64,000 nucleotides of DNA from Microcoleus vaginatus WJT46-NPBG5 (GCA_019359355.1 JAHHHM010000002.1:372001-436000); one strand, 5' to 3'; positions 1-9,585 are shown, numbered from the stretch's first letter. Notes: generated by a model from the sequence alone, not told the origin. Numbers and translations are program-made.

Positions 1-374
1 TGACGTCCGATTTGGGTCGCCATCCATTCTGCCACTTTGCGACTATTCCACGGCCCACCGTCGGGGGCTGGGCCTTGTAGAGCTTCCCAGAGTTGTTGCT
101 GCTGCTGTTCTGACAGCAAGGGTTCGCCCCCTGGATTTTCATGCCGGCGATCACCTAGCCCTTCGGCTCCACATTGGTTATAGCGACCGGCAATTTTCCT
201 GACCCAGGTGGCAGAATAGCCGGTTGCCTCGACCACAGCGTGGGTGGGTTTGCCTTGAGCCAAGAGCCACACAATCTGCCAATGACTGCGAGCGACGGGG
301 TCTTTGGCTTTACGATAGCGAGTCTCTAGGTCTTTAAGGCTTAAGTGAGGCTCGATAGTCAAACGTTTGGGCAT
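1..374 (-). CDS. IS630-type transposase, N-terminal part (runs off left edge)
   Basis: Reading leftward from an ATG at 374, the frame is open for 124 codons to the window edge, so the 3' part is missing from view. The product begins MPKRLTIEPHLSLKDLETRY and continues with a helix-turn-helix region (TGYSATWVRKIAGRYNQ, about residues 56-72) and a second winged-helix-like stretch before a Gln-rich segment. This layout is typical of the DNA-binding half of IS630-family transposases. The catalytic DDE domain would lie outside the window, so I cannot say whether the gene is intact. It differs clearly from the IS630 element at 37.8 kb. The element's end should lie within about 100 bases upstream of the start, but I could not fix an inverted repeat. 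Confidence 0.75.
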   Translation of the reverse strand, partial: MPKRLTIEPHLSLKDLETRYRKAKDPVARSHWQIVWLLAQGKPTHAVVEATGYSATWVRKIAGRYNQCGAEGLGDRRHENPGGEPLLSEQQQQQLWEALQGPAPDGGPWNSRKVAEWMATQIGR

Positions 375-653
375 CAGACAGCTCTATACTCGGAAATTGC
401 CGGCTCCTATCATTTTAAATTTTAGATTGAGATTTTAGATTGCGACTGAGGTGCCTACACCTTTACAGCAAGAACACCTTTCGGCTGGGACTGCCCGATT
501 TATTCCCGGCAGACACAACACAAAACAGCCACAAAGAGTGGCAATGGGCTTAGATGTTGGGTGCCAGATGAGTGTGAGCGGGTTAATGCCAATTCCCTTA
601 GGAAGGTTTCCCTCAAAAATTGTTTAAATCTACGTCAGGAGTGAAACTCTCCC

Positions 654-3113
654 TTACTGCTGACTTGGCTGGGGAGAGGCAGATGGAGCCGGCGTAGCGG
701 CTGGTGAAGAGGCAGAAGGAGCTGGGGTGGTGGTTGCGGCTGGGGAGGTAGCCGGCTCTTGAACGCACTCACCCACCTGTTCTGGTTTCGGATCGGGAAT
801 GGCAAGGGCGACCGAGCGAACTTTCTCCTCTGCCATCCAGCCAATCGGATTTTGTCGCACAGGAGGCCGAGTGACTGGTTCGGCAGTCGTGGGTTTGCCG
901 CTGGGTTTAACTACCGGCGTTTGCTGAGGTGTAGGACTATTCAAACGTTGCTCAGTGTTATTGTTAACGGGCGCAGGCTCACGTTCAGCTAGCTGTGGTT
1001 GGCTAGCGGCTGAGTTAACCCGACTTCTGGGCGGTATCCAGCAGACTTGGAGTTGCAACCAGCTCATCCGATCAGCGGTTGTCTGTTTGCGGAGAACTTT
1101 CACAACACTACCTGCCGGCACTGAGCCGGCAATATCTGGCTGTCCCGGTTGGCTTAGTAGCTGGGCTAGCTGAGTTTGGCCTTGAACGGCTTCTGGTGCC
1201 AAATTTTGAATTCGGATCAGAGAACCCACGTTTAAAGACTCTACAGAGGCATCAACCACAGGAGTAGCCGGCTCAGGATCGGGATTAGAAACCGGCACCC
1301 GGCCAATCAAGGGATCGACCCCTTCTTTGACTCCTGGAATCAGCCAGTAGGCTAGGAATGGCAGCCCCAGTAAAAGTGCAATAAGCAACATGAGTGGTAG
1401 CGGGCTGCCGGCACGACGAGGACGCTCTATGAGCTGTGTGGGGGCAGTGGATAAAGCGGTCTGATTTGCTGCTGCTGTCTTTTCTGGTAAGTCGGCAGCG
1501 TCCAGCTGGGCTAGCAGCAATTCTGGAGTGATGTTGGCGTTCTTGTTTTCTTTTACCCGACAACAGACTATCCCGACGGTGACGTTATCGTGGCCATTTT
1601 GACTATTGCCGAGGGCGATTAATCGGGTTGCTGCCGTGGCTACATTGGTCTGGCCGGTTAACACCGGCAGAATTTCACTTTCCCAGTATTGCTCGACGCG
1701 GTCATTGTCGCTCAGCCCATCGGAACACAGCAGAAAAAGACAATCTTCGTCGATGACAAAGCGCCCCACAGAGGGGTGTAGCATTCCTGAGGCTGCCATT
1801 CCCAGTGCCTGAACCAGGGAACCTGCTGCAGGCTGTTGTACGGCATCTCGGTAAAGAGCGTAGCCTAGACGCACTTCGCGAGTTGCCACATCATCATCTA
1901 GGGTTACTTGATAGCAGCCATTGTGGGAGATCAAGTAAGCTCGACTGTCGCCAATGTTGGTAAGATACAGTTCGTGAGCTTTTGCAAAAGCCATAACCAA
2001 GGTTGTGCCCATGCGCTGGCGACCTTGCCGCTGTTCGTCGTTGTTGCGGTCACTGATTGCATCATTGGCGGCACAGGCTGATTCTTCTAATTCAGCGATC
2101 AGGCTTTGAGGCTCTAAATCTTGAGAATGGGACTGTAGCTGCTTCACTCGCTGCCGGATAGCCTCGATCGCAATGGCAGAGGCGACATTGCCCCCTTCAT
2201 GGCCTCCAATGCCGTCGCAAACAATGGCTAAAGATTCGGTTGCTGAGCTTTGGTTGGTGCCGCTGACTGGGTAGCAAGCATCTTCATTTCGCCGACGGCT
2301 GGGTCCGGTGTCGGTGCGCGTGGAAATTTCATAGGTGCGAGATTGTGTTTGCCCGCAGATGGCCAGCCCTCGATCTAAAAGAGCAACGAGATGTTCGCCG
2401 GTTCGCACTCGCCCTTCTATTAGCATTTGGCACAGTTTATCGAGAAAGGGAGCGAGCGGGGGTTTGGCTGTTTGCACCCATTGTGACCACATCTGGCCCA
2501 GTTGCGCTAGGGTTGCGGGGGTTCGATCACTTTGCAGATGTAACAATCGAACGAGTGGCCCTTCTACGCGCAGCAATTCTGGATTGAGCAGACTGGAAGC
2601 CACGTTTTCTGTGCTGCACGGCTGCCACAGATGGGCAATCTGCCATAGCCAATTCATTTGGCGCATGGCACTGGCATTTTTCCAGGCAGTAGTTAGCTGT
2701 GGGCGCAATTGCACGTTGACTGTTTCAGAATCGAGGTCAACGGGGGCCGGTTCTAACAGCCAAATGTCTGGGGTTTGCCGGCCTTCTGAGCGCGGATACA
2801 GTTGTCCGTAAACTTGAGGGAGGTGTAGCCGGTAGGGAAATAATCTAAGATAGGCGGCGATCGGTTCAGCGATTTCCTCTGGGATTGCCGGTGGAAACCC
2901 AGGTTTAGTATCCAGTAAAATCTGCTCAGACTTTCGCAAGTAGCGATCGGCTATTATCTGTCCGGGTTTATAGGCGGGTAGTCCTTTCCCTACAGCCCAA
3001 AGGTATCGTCGCGGTAAGGGTGCGCGACATTTCTGGCAAAACTTGTGAGTCTCTGGGTTAGAAGTCTGACAGTTAGCCTTGGGGCAGTCAATTGTTGCCG
3101 CATCGTTTTGCAT
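654..3113 (-). CDS. PP2C-type serine/threonine phosphatase with N-terminal zinc ribbon
   Basis: An 819-aa protein. A four-cysteine zinc ribbon (Cys10, 15, 26, 29) opens it. Residues about 50-250 resemble the shell of a protein-kinase fold without recognisable catalytic motifs. A PP2C domain follows (about 262-520) with the metal-binding motifs RRRNEDA, VCDGIGGHEGG, GTTLVMAF, NIGDSRAYL, LCSDGLSDND and GHDNVTVGIV, so the Mn/Mg-dependent catalytic core looks complete. A transmembrane segment (about 575-600, PLPLMLLIALLLGLPFLAY) and an extracytoplasmic tail rich in Pro, Ala and Ser end the protein. Its predicted role is dephosphorylation of Ser/Thr phosphoproteins, probably opposing eukaryote-type kinases. 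The ATG is preceded by GAGGAA at good spacing. Domain calls rest on motifs; the kinase-like middle is my inference. Confidence 0.9.
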   Translation of the reverse strand: MQNDAATIDCPKANCQTSNPETHKFCQKCRAPLPRRYLWAVGKGLPAYKPGQIIADRYLRKSEQILLDTKPGFPPAIPEEIAEPIAAYLRLFPYRLHLPQVYGQLYPRSEGRQTPDIWLLEPAPVDLDSETVNVQLRPQLTTAWKNASAMRQMNWLWQIAHLWQPCSTENVASSLLNPELLRVEGPLVRLLHLQSDRTPATLAQLGQMWSQWVQTAKPPLAPFLDKLCQMLIEGRVRTGEHLVALLDRGLAICGQTQSRTYEISTRTDTGPSRRRNEDACYPVSGTNQSSATESLAIVCDGIGGHEGGNVASAIAIEAIRQRVKQLQSHSQDLEPQSLIAELEESACAANDAISDRNNDEQRQGRQRMGTTLVMAFAKAHELYLTNIGDSRAYLISHNGCYQVTLDDDVATREVRLGYALYRDAVQQPAAGSLVQALGMAASGMLHPSVGRFVIDEDCLFLLCSDGLSDNDRVEQYWESEILPVLTGQTNVATAATRLIALGNSQNGHDNVTVGIVCCRVKENKNANITPELLLAQLDAADLPEKTAAANQTALSTAPTQLIERPRRAGSPLPLMLLIALLLGLPFLAYWLIPGVKEGVDPLIGRVPVSNPDPEPATPVVDASVESLNVGSLIRIQNLAPEAVQGQTQLAQLLSQPGQPDIAGSVPAGSVVKVLRKQTTADRMSWLQLQVCWIPPRSRVNSAASQPQLAEREPAPVNNNTEQRLNSPTPQQTPVVKPSGKPTTAEPVTRPPVRQNPIGWMAEEKVRSVALAIPDPKPEQVGECVQEPATSPAATTTPAPSASSPAATPAPSASPQPSQQ

Positions 3114-3950
3114 GGGATTCCTCGCGCCTATCAGCTGTTGTTGCTACAGCCTTGCTTAGCAAACGCCTTATCAGGCTAGCTGGTTGAGGCTCTAATTGTT
3201 AAGTTGCAGTATTGCAGATGTGGTTTATTGTAGTGCCTGATTCTTTAAAGGTGGGCGATTGCTGGTGAAAGTACAGCACAAACGGCTTCTCTTCATTTTC
3301 GCTCAGGATGCGAGTAATTGCAGCGCCCTAGTAAAGGATGCCGGGGAGCGTTTTCACTACTTCGTTTTTAAAATTTACCCCTTATAGAAGGGTAAGGGAG
3401 CTTTTAAGTGAAAACTTAAAGTCGCTCCATTGATTTGCTCAAAGATGTTAGCCATCCATGCGCCAGTATTTTTCTAGCATTCATCCTGATTTTACTCTTT
3501 AGGATTTCTTAGCCCCAGGAAATCCTCTTACCGGCTCGATTTATTCACCTCTATAAATAATTGCCATGCCCACTCTTAATTTTGAGCCGTTTTCTGATCC
3601 CAGCATTGTAGAGCCAGAATGCCCTAATAGCCTGGAGATAAATCAAATGCTCGCAGCGCTGAAGCAGCCTCAGGAGATGAATTATCAGATGATGCGCCTC
3701 AACGCTTGAGTGCTTTCTGAAACGATGGCTCAGTTTATCGGGGGTTTTTGGAGCCGGTTTATGGCTAACCGTCAAATCGCCCACAAACAGTTTTTACAGT
3801 GCCGGCACCAAGGTGAGCGATCTCACTGATCTCTGAACCAATTATCTTGGAGACGGAAAGAAAGTCTGAGGAAAATTTAGCTTGAGTTCTCCTTTGCTGC
3901 CGCGCTTGGCTGCGATATAAATAGGCATGGCTTGGATAGGCGGCTGCTCT
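3114..3950. other. Intergenic stretch, possible 47-codon ORF only
   Basis: This spacer of about 840 bases lies between the divergently facing 5' end of the phosphatase and the 3' end of ndhM. It holds no recognisable gene. An ATG ORF at 3566-3709 (+) could encode 47 residues (MPTLNFEPFSDPSIVEPECP at its start), but it has no ribosome-binding site and I know no homologue. A small hairpin (ACCCCTTATAGAAGGGT, near 3377) has no T-tract. Confidence 0.4.
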
Positions 3951-4292
3951 CTAACTATCTTTGGCAACCACTTGAGGAAGTCCCATGCTGTAGTTGAGGG
4001 CGCGGCTGTTCAAGTTGTACGTAATTTGGCCACTTTGAAGGAGCGAGCGCACAAAATGTTCTAAATCGGAACCGATCCGGCGGATGTTATATTCTGTTAG
4101 GTCTTGCCCACTGTAGGATTCAACCAGCTCATCAAACTTGCGGTAAACCTGCTGCAAGCTGTCTTGGTTCCAGAGCAATTCGTTGTCTGGATCGACATCC
4201 AGGGTTAATACCCGCTCATTGGGAACGAGTTCGTTGTTTTCAACGTCGGCGGTGAATATGTGGATATGGCGAGTGGTAGATTTTAGCAACAT
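3951..4292 (-). CDS. ndhM: NAD(P)H-quinone oxidoreductase subunit M (NdhM)
   Basis: NdhM is an oxygenic-photosynthesis-specific subunit of the NDH-1 complex, which takes part in cyclic electron flow, respiration and CO2 uptake at the thylakoid membrane. The 113-residue product carries the family signatures MLLKSTTRHIHIFTADV, VLTLDVDPDNELLWN, VYRKFDELVESYSGQDLTEY, NIRRIGSDLEHFVRSLLQ and the C-terminal LNYSMGLPQV. I chose the ATG at 4292, which gives the usual start; the frame stays open to a TTG at 4310, which would add six residues. Neither start has a strong Shine-Dalgarno sequence. The gene stands alone, divergent from the sugar dehydratase at 4356, with only 63 bases between the two starts, so promoters must overlap there. 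Confidence 0.95.
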   Translation of the reverse strand: MLLKSTTRHIHIFTADVENNELVPNERVLTLDVDPDNELLWNQDSLQQVYRKFDELVESYSGQDLTEYNIRRIGSDLEHFVRSLLQSGQITYNLNSRALNYSMGLPQVVAKDS

Positions 4293-4355
4293 GGAGCCAG
4301 ATTTATGCAAATCTTTACAAATACGAATTAAATCATAGCAATTTGTAGAGTCTCC

Positions 4356-6284
4356 GTGAACTTGCTAATCCAACAGATAAAAGCTGTGCTTCTGAGTGCG
4401 GCTTCTTCACTATCCAGACGGCAAAAACGCTATTTTCTCATGGCCATCGACGCTGTGCTGCTGTTGGTTGCCATCTATAGCGCTTTGGGACTGCGCTTTA
4501 GCTCTTTGAGCTCCGTGCCAGAAATCTATCGCTACAGTGGGTTAATCGTCTTACTGATCGGCATTAAACTCACTGTTTTTCGGGTGATGGGTCTTTACCG
4601 GCCTATTCTACGCTACACAAGCTTGGAGTTTTTGCTCACTGCGGCGCTTAAAGCAGTCGCGCTTAGTTCGGGTACACTGATTAGCCTTGCTTATTTTCTG
4701 GATCTCTGGTCACTGCCTCGCTCGGTTCTGATTATAGATGGACTGCTGACCCTGCTGTTCGTGGTTGGGTTTCGGCTTTCATTGCGCCGGCTCGTTTACA
4801 AACTCAACTCGATGGCTTGTGCAACAGTGCCGGTAGAACGAGTGGTGATTTACGGAGCTGGGGCATCTGGGTCTGAATTGGCACAATCCTTATCAGCGAA
4901 CCCTGCTTATCGTCTGATCGCCTTTGTGGATGATAATTCCTCTCTCCATCACCAAGTTGTTCAGGGACTGAATGTTTACTCACCGCAGGATTTACCCAAC
5001 CTCCGAGAGAAAAAGCATTTTCATACGATTCTCTTGGCCATGCCTTCTGTGGACGGGAAAACCAAGCTTGAGATTTTAGAGCGGTTGCAGTCTTTAGCGG
5101 TGGTGGTCAAGACTGTCCCCAGCATCGGAGAGATTCTGGCTGGCAAAGTTTCTATTAGTAAGATTCGCAACATTGATATTGCTGACCTGTTAGGTCGCGA
5201 ACAAGTTGCGCCGAATTTAGACTTATTACAGATGAATGTGATGGGCCGCTCGGTCTTGGTGACGGGTGCGGGTGGCTCAATTGGCTCTGAGTTGTGCCGG
5301 CAAATCGCTTTACAGAACCCTAAGTGCTTGGTGCTTTATGAAATGGGCGAGTTTGCCCTCTACAGCATTGACATGGAATTGGCTGAAAATTATCCCACGC
5401 TTCATAAAGTTGCTTGTTTGGGAAGTGTAACCGATTCAGTCCAGCTGAAGGATGTTTTGAGTAAATATCAGGTCGATACGGTTTATCATGCTGCTGCCTA
5501 CAAGCACGTTCCCCTGGTGGAAGCAAATCCCGCCCAGGGGATTTGGAATAATGTCTTAGGGACACTAACCGCAGCCCGTTGTGCAATGGAGTCTGGGGTC
5601 AGCAAATTTGTCTTGATTTCTACAGATAAGGCGGTGCGCCCCACTAATGTTATGGGCGCAACAAAACGGGTGGCAGAGTTGATTTTGCAGGCGCTTGCCG
5701 AACGCCCTAAAACTCCTACGTGTTTCACGATGGTTCGATTTGGCAATGTGCTAGATAGTAGCGGTTCCGTTGTGCCCCGGTTCCGCCAGCAAATTGCTGA
5801 GGGTAAACCCATTACAGTTACCCATCCAGAGATGACTCGCTATTTCATGTCCATACCTGAAGCCGCTTCTTTGGTGATTCAAGCGGGAGCGATGGCCAAA
5901 GGCGGTGAGGTGTTTTTATTGGATATGGGTGAACCTGTGAAGATTTACGATCTGGCTGTGCAGATGATTCGGTTGAGTGGTTTGGAACCGGGAGAGGACA
6001 TTGAGATTGAAATCACCGGCTTAAGACCTGGAGAAAAGATTCATGAAGAATTGCTGATTGATAGCGCCAATGCTCAAGCGACAAACCATCCCAAGATTTT
6101 CTGTGCTCATGAATCTAAAATTCGCTGGAAATGCTTAGAACCATGTCTGGAAGCGCTGTTCGCACAAGCTCGGCTTGCCGATCCCGCCGGCATCCGGACA
6201 GAACTTCAGGGGCTTGTGCCAGAATATCAGCCAAAAACACCTTTAGTTGCTGAGACCACAATGAGACCAGTCTCGGCACAATAA
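4356..6284 (+). CDS. Membrane nucleotide-sugar 4,6-dehydratase/epimerase (CapD/WbpM family)
   Basis: A 642-aa polysaccharide biosynthesis protein. The N-terminus has four hydrophobic segments (about residues 27-47, 61-82, 90-116, 122-140). A first Rossmann-like module (VVIYGAGASGSELAQSL, about 166) is followed by a short-chain-dehydrogenase domain with the NAD-binding motif VLVTGAGGSIGSELCRQ (about 298). The active-site region STDKAVRPTNVMGATKR has Met where classical SDRs have Tyr, as in the WbpM/PglF group. The protein probably converts a UDP-N-acetyl sugar to its 4-keto-6-deoxy form for exopolysaccharide or surface glycan. It starts with GTG; the next ATG (4441) would remove part of the first membrane segment. 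The substrate cannot be read from sequence. Confidence 0.9.
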   Translation: MNLLIQQIKAVLLSAASSLSRRQKRYFLMAIDAVLLLVAIYSALGLRFSSLSSVPEIYRYSGLIVLLIGIKLTVFRVMGLYRPILRYTSLEFLLTAALKAVALSSGTLISLAYFLDLWSLPRSVLIIDGLLTLLFVVGFRLSLRRLVYKLNSMACATVPVERVVIYGAGASGSELAQSLSANPAYRLIAFVDDNSSLHHQVVQGLNVYSPQDLPNLREKKHFHTILLAMPSVDGKTKLEILERLQSLAVVVKTVPSIGEILAGKVSISKIRNIDIADLLGREQVAPNLDLLQMNVMGRSVLVTGAGGSIGSELCRQIALQNPKCLVLYEMGEFALYSIDMELAENYPTLHKVACLGSVTDSVQLKDVLSKYQVDTVYHAAAYKHVPLVEANPAQGIWNNVLGTLTAARCAMESGVSKFVLISTDKAVRPTNVMGATKRVAELILQALAERPKTPTCFTMVRFGNVLDSSGSVVPRFRQQIAEGKPITVTHPEMTRYFMSIPEAASLVIQAGAMAKGGEVFLLDMGEPVKIYDLAVQMIRLSGLEPGEDIEIEITGLRPGEKIHEELLIDSANAQATNHPKIFCAHESKIRWKCLEPCLEALFAQARLADPAGIRTELQGLVPEYQPKTPLVAETTMRPVSAQ

Positions 6285-6373
6285 GCCGGCGAGAGGAGCT
6301 AGGAGAACAGGGGGTGAGGTTAACAGATACACACCAGTGCGAAATAATTTTTGCATTTAAATTACATAAATGT

Positions 6374-6438
6374 AAAAGCGGCAGATCAAGGCAATGCTTT
6401 GAATAAATCAAAAACATTGAAATTTATGTGCCGCTTTT
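6374..6438. terminator. Possible bidirectional terminator hairpin
   Basis: AAAAGCGGCA at 6374-6383 is complementary to TGCCGCTTTT at 6429-6438. A T-tract follows on the plus strand and an A-tract mirrors it on the minus strand. The site lies between the convergent sugar dehydratase and leuD. The loop is long (45 bases), so the call is tentative. Confidence 0.4.
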
Positions 6439-6472
6439 TGTACAATTTAAATGTATTAACACATTAACAAGA

Positions 6473-7018
6473 TTACTTGGCAGCAATCATGCCGGTTTGA
6501 CGGGCATAGGCAAAAATGCCACCGGCATCAATGACGGGGCCAACTTCTCCCAGTGGCTTGAGGTCGTAAGTCTTACCAAGCGTGTGATTGACCAGCTGGT
6601 TTTGTTCAAAGTCAATGGTAACTTCTTGGCCGGTTTCAAACTGATCGCACAGCCGATCAACGGATTCCCAAGGGTAGAGTTCGCCGGTGGCTGAGCAGTT
6701 GCGGAAAAAGATGCGAGCGTAGGAGAGGGCGATCACAGCCTCGACACCGGCAGCGCCTAAGGCAATGGGTGCGTGTTCTCTTGAGGAACCGCAACCAAAG
6801 TTTTCGCCGGCAATAATAATTGGGTAATGGGTCTTGATTTCACCCGGATCGATAAACTTGCCGTAGCGGTCTGGTAAGCCGACTAAGGCATAGCTTCCCA
6901 GTTTTTCATACTCGTCCGGTTTAGAGGGAACTAGCGTGAGGTATTCAGCCGGAATAATTTGATCGGTATCAATGTTGTCATCTAGCACAAAGATGAGGCC
7001 GCGAATCACTTTGCCCAT
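6473..7018 (-). CDS. leuD: 3-isopropylmalate dehydratase small subunit (LeuD)
   Basis: LeuD is the small (swivel-domain) subunit of isopropylmalate isomerase, which with LeuC converts 2-isopropylmalate to 3-isopropylmalate in leucine synthesis. The 181-aa product has the hallmark motifs NIDTDQIIPAEYLT and GENFGCGSSREHAPIAL, and the region SYARIFFRNC. The frame is open further upstream to 7198, but that stretch is not family-like. The ATG at 7018 (MGKVIRGLIFVLDDN) has AGGGA about ten bases upstream and matches the usual length. The stop is followed by the hairpin at 6374-6438. leuC is not in the window, so the two subunits are encoded apart, as is common in cyanobacteria. Confidence 0.95.
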   Translation of the reverse strand: MGKVIRGLIFVLDDNIDTDQIIPAEYLTLVPSKPDEYEKLGSYALVGLPDRYGKFIDPGEIKTHYPIIIAGENFGCGSSREHAPIALGAAGVEAVIALSYARIFFRNCSATGELYPWESVDRLCDQFETGQEVTIDFEQNQLVNHTLGKTYDLKPLGEVGPVIDAGGIFAYARQTGMIAAK

Positions 7019-7285
7019 GATTAAGATCCCTGTTTTTCCTCGGCTGTTTAAGGTTTTCACCTTGCATTCTACCCTGCTTCGGGGATGGAGGCGGATGCTG
7101 CTTGAGGAAACACCGGCATAAGTTGCTGTCAGCTTGCACTCATGCCGGTGAAACTGGCGTAGGCAAAGCATCGCTGACATCTGACGAGCAATACCCAAAA
7201 AACAGCGCTTCTCTAGCCACAGAGCGGCTTACAACCTATCATTGCTGTTTGAAAGTTTCTTCCTAAATTTCTGCCGAGCAACCAG

Positions 7286-7314
7286 TTGATAATATCGTTA
7301 TGATTCGTTATATT
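7286..7314 (+). promoter_or_regulatory. Predicted sigma-70-type promoter
   Basis: TTGATA (7286-7291) is separated by 17 bases from TATATT (7309-7314), close to the housekeeping consensus. Transcription would begin near 7321 and give a leader of about 90 bases before the ATG at 7413. Prediction is from sequence only. Confidence 0.6.
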
Positions 7315-7412
7315 CTGAGCCTGGGGTAACGGTAGCAAAAAGTCAGGATATCTGGCTAAAGGATTTAAGTCAAAAACTCAGGGGTAGCGATTAATCACCG
7401 GCTGTATGAAAC

Positions 7413-8276
7413 ATGGCAAATTCGATTGATAACATCGCACGACAGGCACGCCAGGGAAGCGTGGCGGCGATTATTCAAGTTTTAAATGATAAACTCGCGC
7501 ACTCCGGGGTTAGAACGCGAGCTGTTTTGGAAAATGGGGTGCTACAACTGCTGTGCGAGGCGGCAAAGGCCGAACAGCTCGAACAATCTAGCTTGGTTGA
7601 GCGGATTCAGCAGATTTTAGAGTCTTTGGCACCGCGTAATATTCGTCGGGTAAAAATTAACAGTCGCATTGTCCGTGAGCAGCAATTACTTTGGCTAGAA
7701 GAAATTAATCGCGAGCCAGAAAGCCAGCTTCTCTGGTTCCAAGAAATTACCCTAGCCAAGCCGAACTTTCTAAAACGGCTGGCAGAAGATAGGGAAGATC
7801 GTAAACGAGATGTTGAGGAGCCGGCTTTTCCTCAGCAGGGTGTCACTTCTCGTTTCGAGCGAGAGCAACGTCAATTCTGGCGCGGCATCTTAGTAGGGGG
7901 TCTGGGCCTGAGTTTATTAATAGTGTTATTGGGCTGGACGCTCAGTAATTGGCTTGGGTTGAAGTTGAGCAACCCAATGCAAGCACAAACACCAAAGCCT
8001 GCCGGTTCAGTGAAGCCAGGGATCTCTCCCAGCAGGGATAGCTTTGCCGATGCTGTCAGACTGGCTGAGCAAGCTTCGGCTGCGGGTAAAGTTGCCGCAT
8101 CTCCGGCTGATTGGTTGGCCCTTGCCGCGAAATGGCAGCAGGCGGGGGATCTGATGGCTGCTGTCCCGCCTGCTAATCCCCGCTATAAGATCGCTCAAAA
8201 CCGAGCGGCGCTTTATCGTCAAAATAGTGAAAAGGCTCAGCAGGAAGCGCAGAAGCGACGTGGACAATCTTACTGA
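7413..8276 (+). CDS. Conserved hypothetical protein with one membrane segment
   Basis: A 287-aa protein I recognise only as a cyanobacterial-type protein of unknown function. Residues 1-100 form a soluble domain rich in Arg, Gln and Leu (begins MANSIDNIARQARQGSVAAI). A charged linker (about 105-145) precedes a single hydrophobic segment (about 152-175, FWRGILVGGLGLSLLIVLLG). The C-terminal 80 residues (DSFADAVRLAEQASAAGKVA onward) are helical and Ala-rich, resembling helical-repeat extracytoplasmic domains. This topology suggests a cytoplasmic N-terminus and an exported C-terminus. It has its own promoter (7286-7314) and a hairpin terminator after the stop. No enzymatic motif is visible. Confidence 0.8.
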   Translation: MANSIDNIARQARQGSVAAIIQVLNDKLAHSGVRTRAVLENGVLQLLCEAAKAEQLEQSSLVERIQQILESLAPRNIRRVKINSRIVREQQLLWLEEINREPESQLLWFQEITLAKPNFLKRLAEDREDRKRDVEEPAFPQQGVTSRFEREQRQFWRGILVGGLGLSLLIVLLGWTLSNWLGLKLSNPMQAQTPKPAGSVKPGISPSRDSFADAVRLAEQASAAGKVAASPADWLALAAKWQQAGDLMAAVPPANPRYKIAQNRAALYRQNSEKAQQEAQKRRGQSY

Positions 8277-8300
8277 GTCAGGGTCAAACTATGAAGGGTG

Positions 8301-8325
8301 AAGGGTGAAGTTTGTTTCACCTTTT
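8301..8325. terminator. Hairpin terminator between convergent genes
   Basis: AAGGGTGAA (8301-8309) pairs with TTCACCTTT (8316-8324), including one G-U pair, across a six-base loop, and TTTT lies at 8322-8325. It is 25 bases past the plus-strand stop at 8276 and just before the minus-strand stop at 8341, so it may serve both. Confidence 0.6.
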
Positions 8326-8340
8326 CCCTGGTACGCTCGT

Positions 8341-8985
8341 TTAGTGCAAGTCTGCCTCCCAAATACCGATGTAGATGCGCTGGCGATCATCGCGTTCAAT
8401 CACTCCTTTTAGGGTTTCTAAAAAAAAGAAGTACCGGCTGGACTGACCCTGCTGCACCAGTTGCAACCCCAGTTTAATTTGCTCGTTGAGCCGGCAGCCT
8501 AGCATACTGTTTAACGTGATCTGGATTGCATCAAACTCGACTGAGTTGGCAAAGGATGCTTCTGTTTGGCGAAGGTACTCAGAGTTCGTGTCAAATAGGA
8601 AGCCCAAACTAACTTTTTCTGGGATTAAGTCATAAATCATCGCGGTGGTATTTGGCCAGTAGCCACTCACCGTTCGGCTTGGTCTGCCAAACATCTGGCG
8701 GACATGACTTTTCGGTGTTCCCGGTTTAAACCCTGGAATACCGACCCCGACTGGCACCTTCTGACATTGATTTTCAAGCACATTTTCTATGGGTGTCTGC
8801 GCTTCTGAGTCTTTTAAACTCAGCCAAGATTGAGAACCGACTGAACTTCTGGCATTGAGCTTGGATGAGAGGAAAAAAAGTTGTTGTTCCGCCAGCGGTT
8901 CTGACAGCGATAGTGCCGGCAGCAAAGCCTGGGAAAGTCCGGTCATTAAAAAACTAATCGCGATAGAGGCACCAATCACATTCAT
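8341..8985 (-). CDS. Exported protein of unknown function
   Basis: The frame is open from an ATG at 9195, but I place the start at 8985. There the product begins MNVIGASIAISFLMTGLSQA, a plausible signal peptide, whereas the upstream 70 residues look non-coding in composition. The mature part has about 190 residues with the segments VGIPGFKPGTPKSHVRQMFG, a Gly-Tyr-Trp-rich turn, and YLRQTEASFANSVEFDAIQ. The C-terminal 40 residues (SRYFFFLETLKGVIERDDRQ, then YIGIWEADLH) look like the end of a compact domain. I recognise no named family. The gene is convergent with the membrane protein at 7413 and shares its terminator. Either start is possible, since neither has a convincing ribosome-binding site. 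Confidence 0.65.
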   Translation of the reverse strand: MNVIGASIAISFLMTGLSQALLPALSLSEPLAEQQLFFLSSKLNARSSVGSQSWLSLKDSEAQTPIENVLENQCQKVPVGVGIPGFKPGTPKSHVRQMFGRPSRTVSGYWPNTTAMIYDLIPEKVSLGFLFDTNSEYLRQTEASFANSVEFDAIQITLNSMLGCRLNEQIKLGLQLVQQGQSSRYFFFLETLKGVIERDDRQRIYIGIWEADLH

Positions 8986-9585
8986 GTACGACTTTGTAAC
9001 GAATAGGCGTTGCCGATTATTGAGTTTGCTGTACTGCACCCGTTGAAAATGCTTAATGTGAGGATGCGCGTTAGTGATGCCGGCATTGGACAAAAGGCAA
9101 GTCCTAGCGTGACCAACGTCGCTTAGCCTGTTCCACAGCATATCGGAAACTCTATTTTTTGAGCGCCTTTGTAGACACTTTCGATCACTGACCATACTCG
9201 CATTAAAAAAAATGTCTTATACGCTTCCCTTTTTGGAGGGATCAAATCCAAAAAGCGTCAGGGGAATCGCTGTCTCTTTTTTGCTGCTGCTGAGCGCTGC
9301 CGGCCTCATGTTTTGCAATCTTTATTTTATGTGTAAAGACAAAGCTCTCAGTTAAAACTTTTTAAACTTGGTTTTTAGTGAATCTCCTAGAAAATCTTAC
9401 TGACAGCTATTCAAACAAATTATGCAGCAATAAAGTTTAGCCAAAAACGCACACTTACCAATTTATTATATTATTATTTTTTATTTTTTAAATTACATTT
9501 TTAAAAATACTTTTTGCTTCTATTTATTAGTAAAAAAAATTACGAATATATTAACTTGTGGCAAAATAAATTTCAAGGCAATCCT
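8986..9585. other. AT-rich spacer
   Basis: This stretch separates two minus-strand genes. Its right half (about 9350-9560) is extremely AT-rich, with long T and A runs and no convincing ORF. It includes the 210 bases that would be coding if the upstream gene began at 9195. I see no RNA gene or clear promoter. Confidence 0.4.

Noticed and set aside
3551..3784. 77-codon minus-strand ORF and a 47-codon plus-strand ORF in the same spacer
   Set aside because: They overlap each other on opposite strands, have no ribosome-binding sites and resemble nothing known.
7019..7198. Upstream extension of the leuD frame
   Set aside because: The extra 60 residues are not family-like, and the ATG at 7018 has a good ribosome-binding site.
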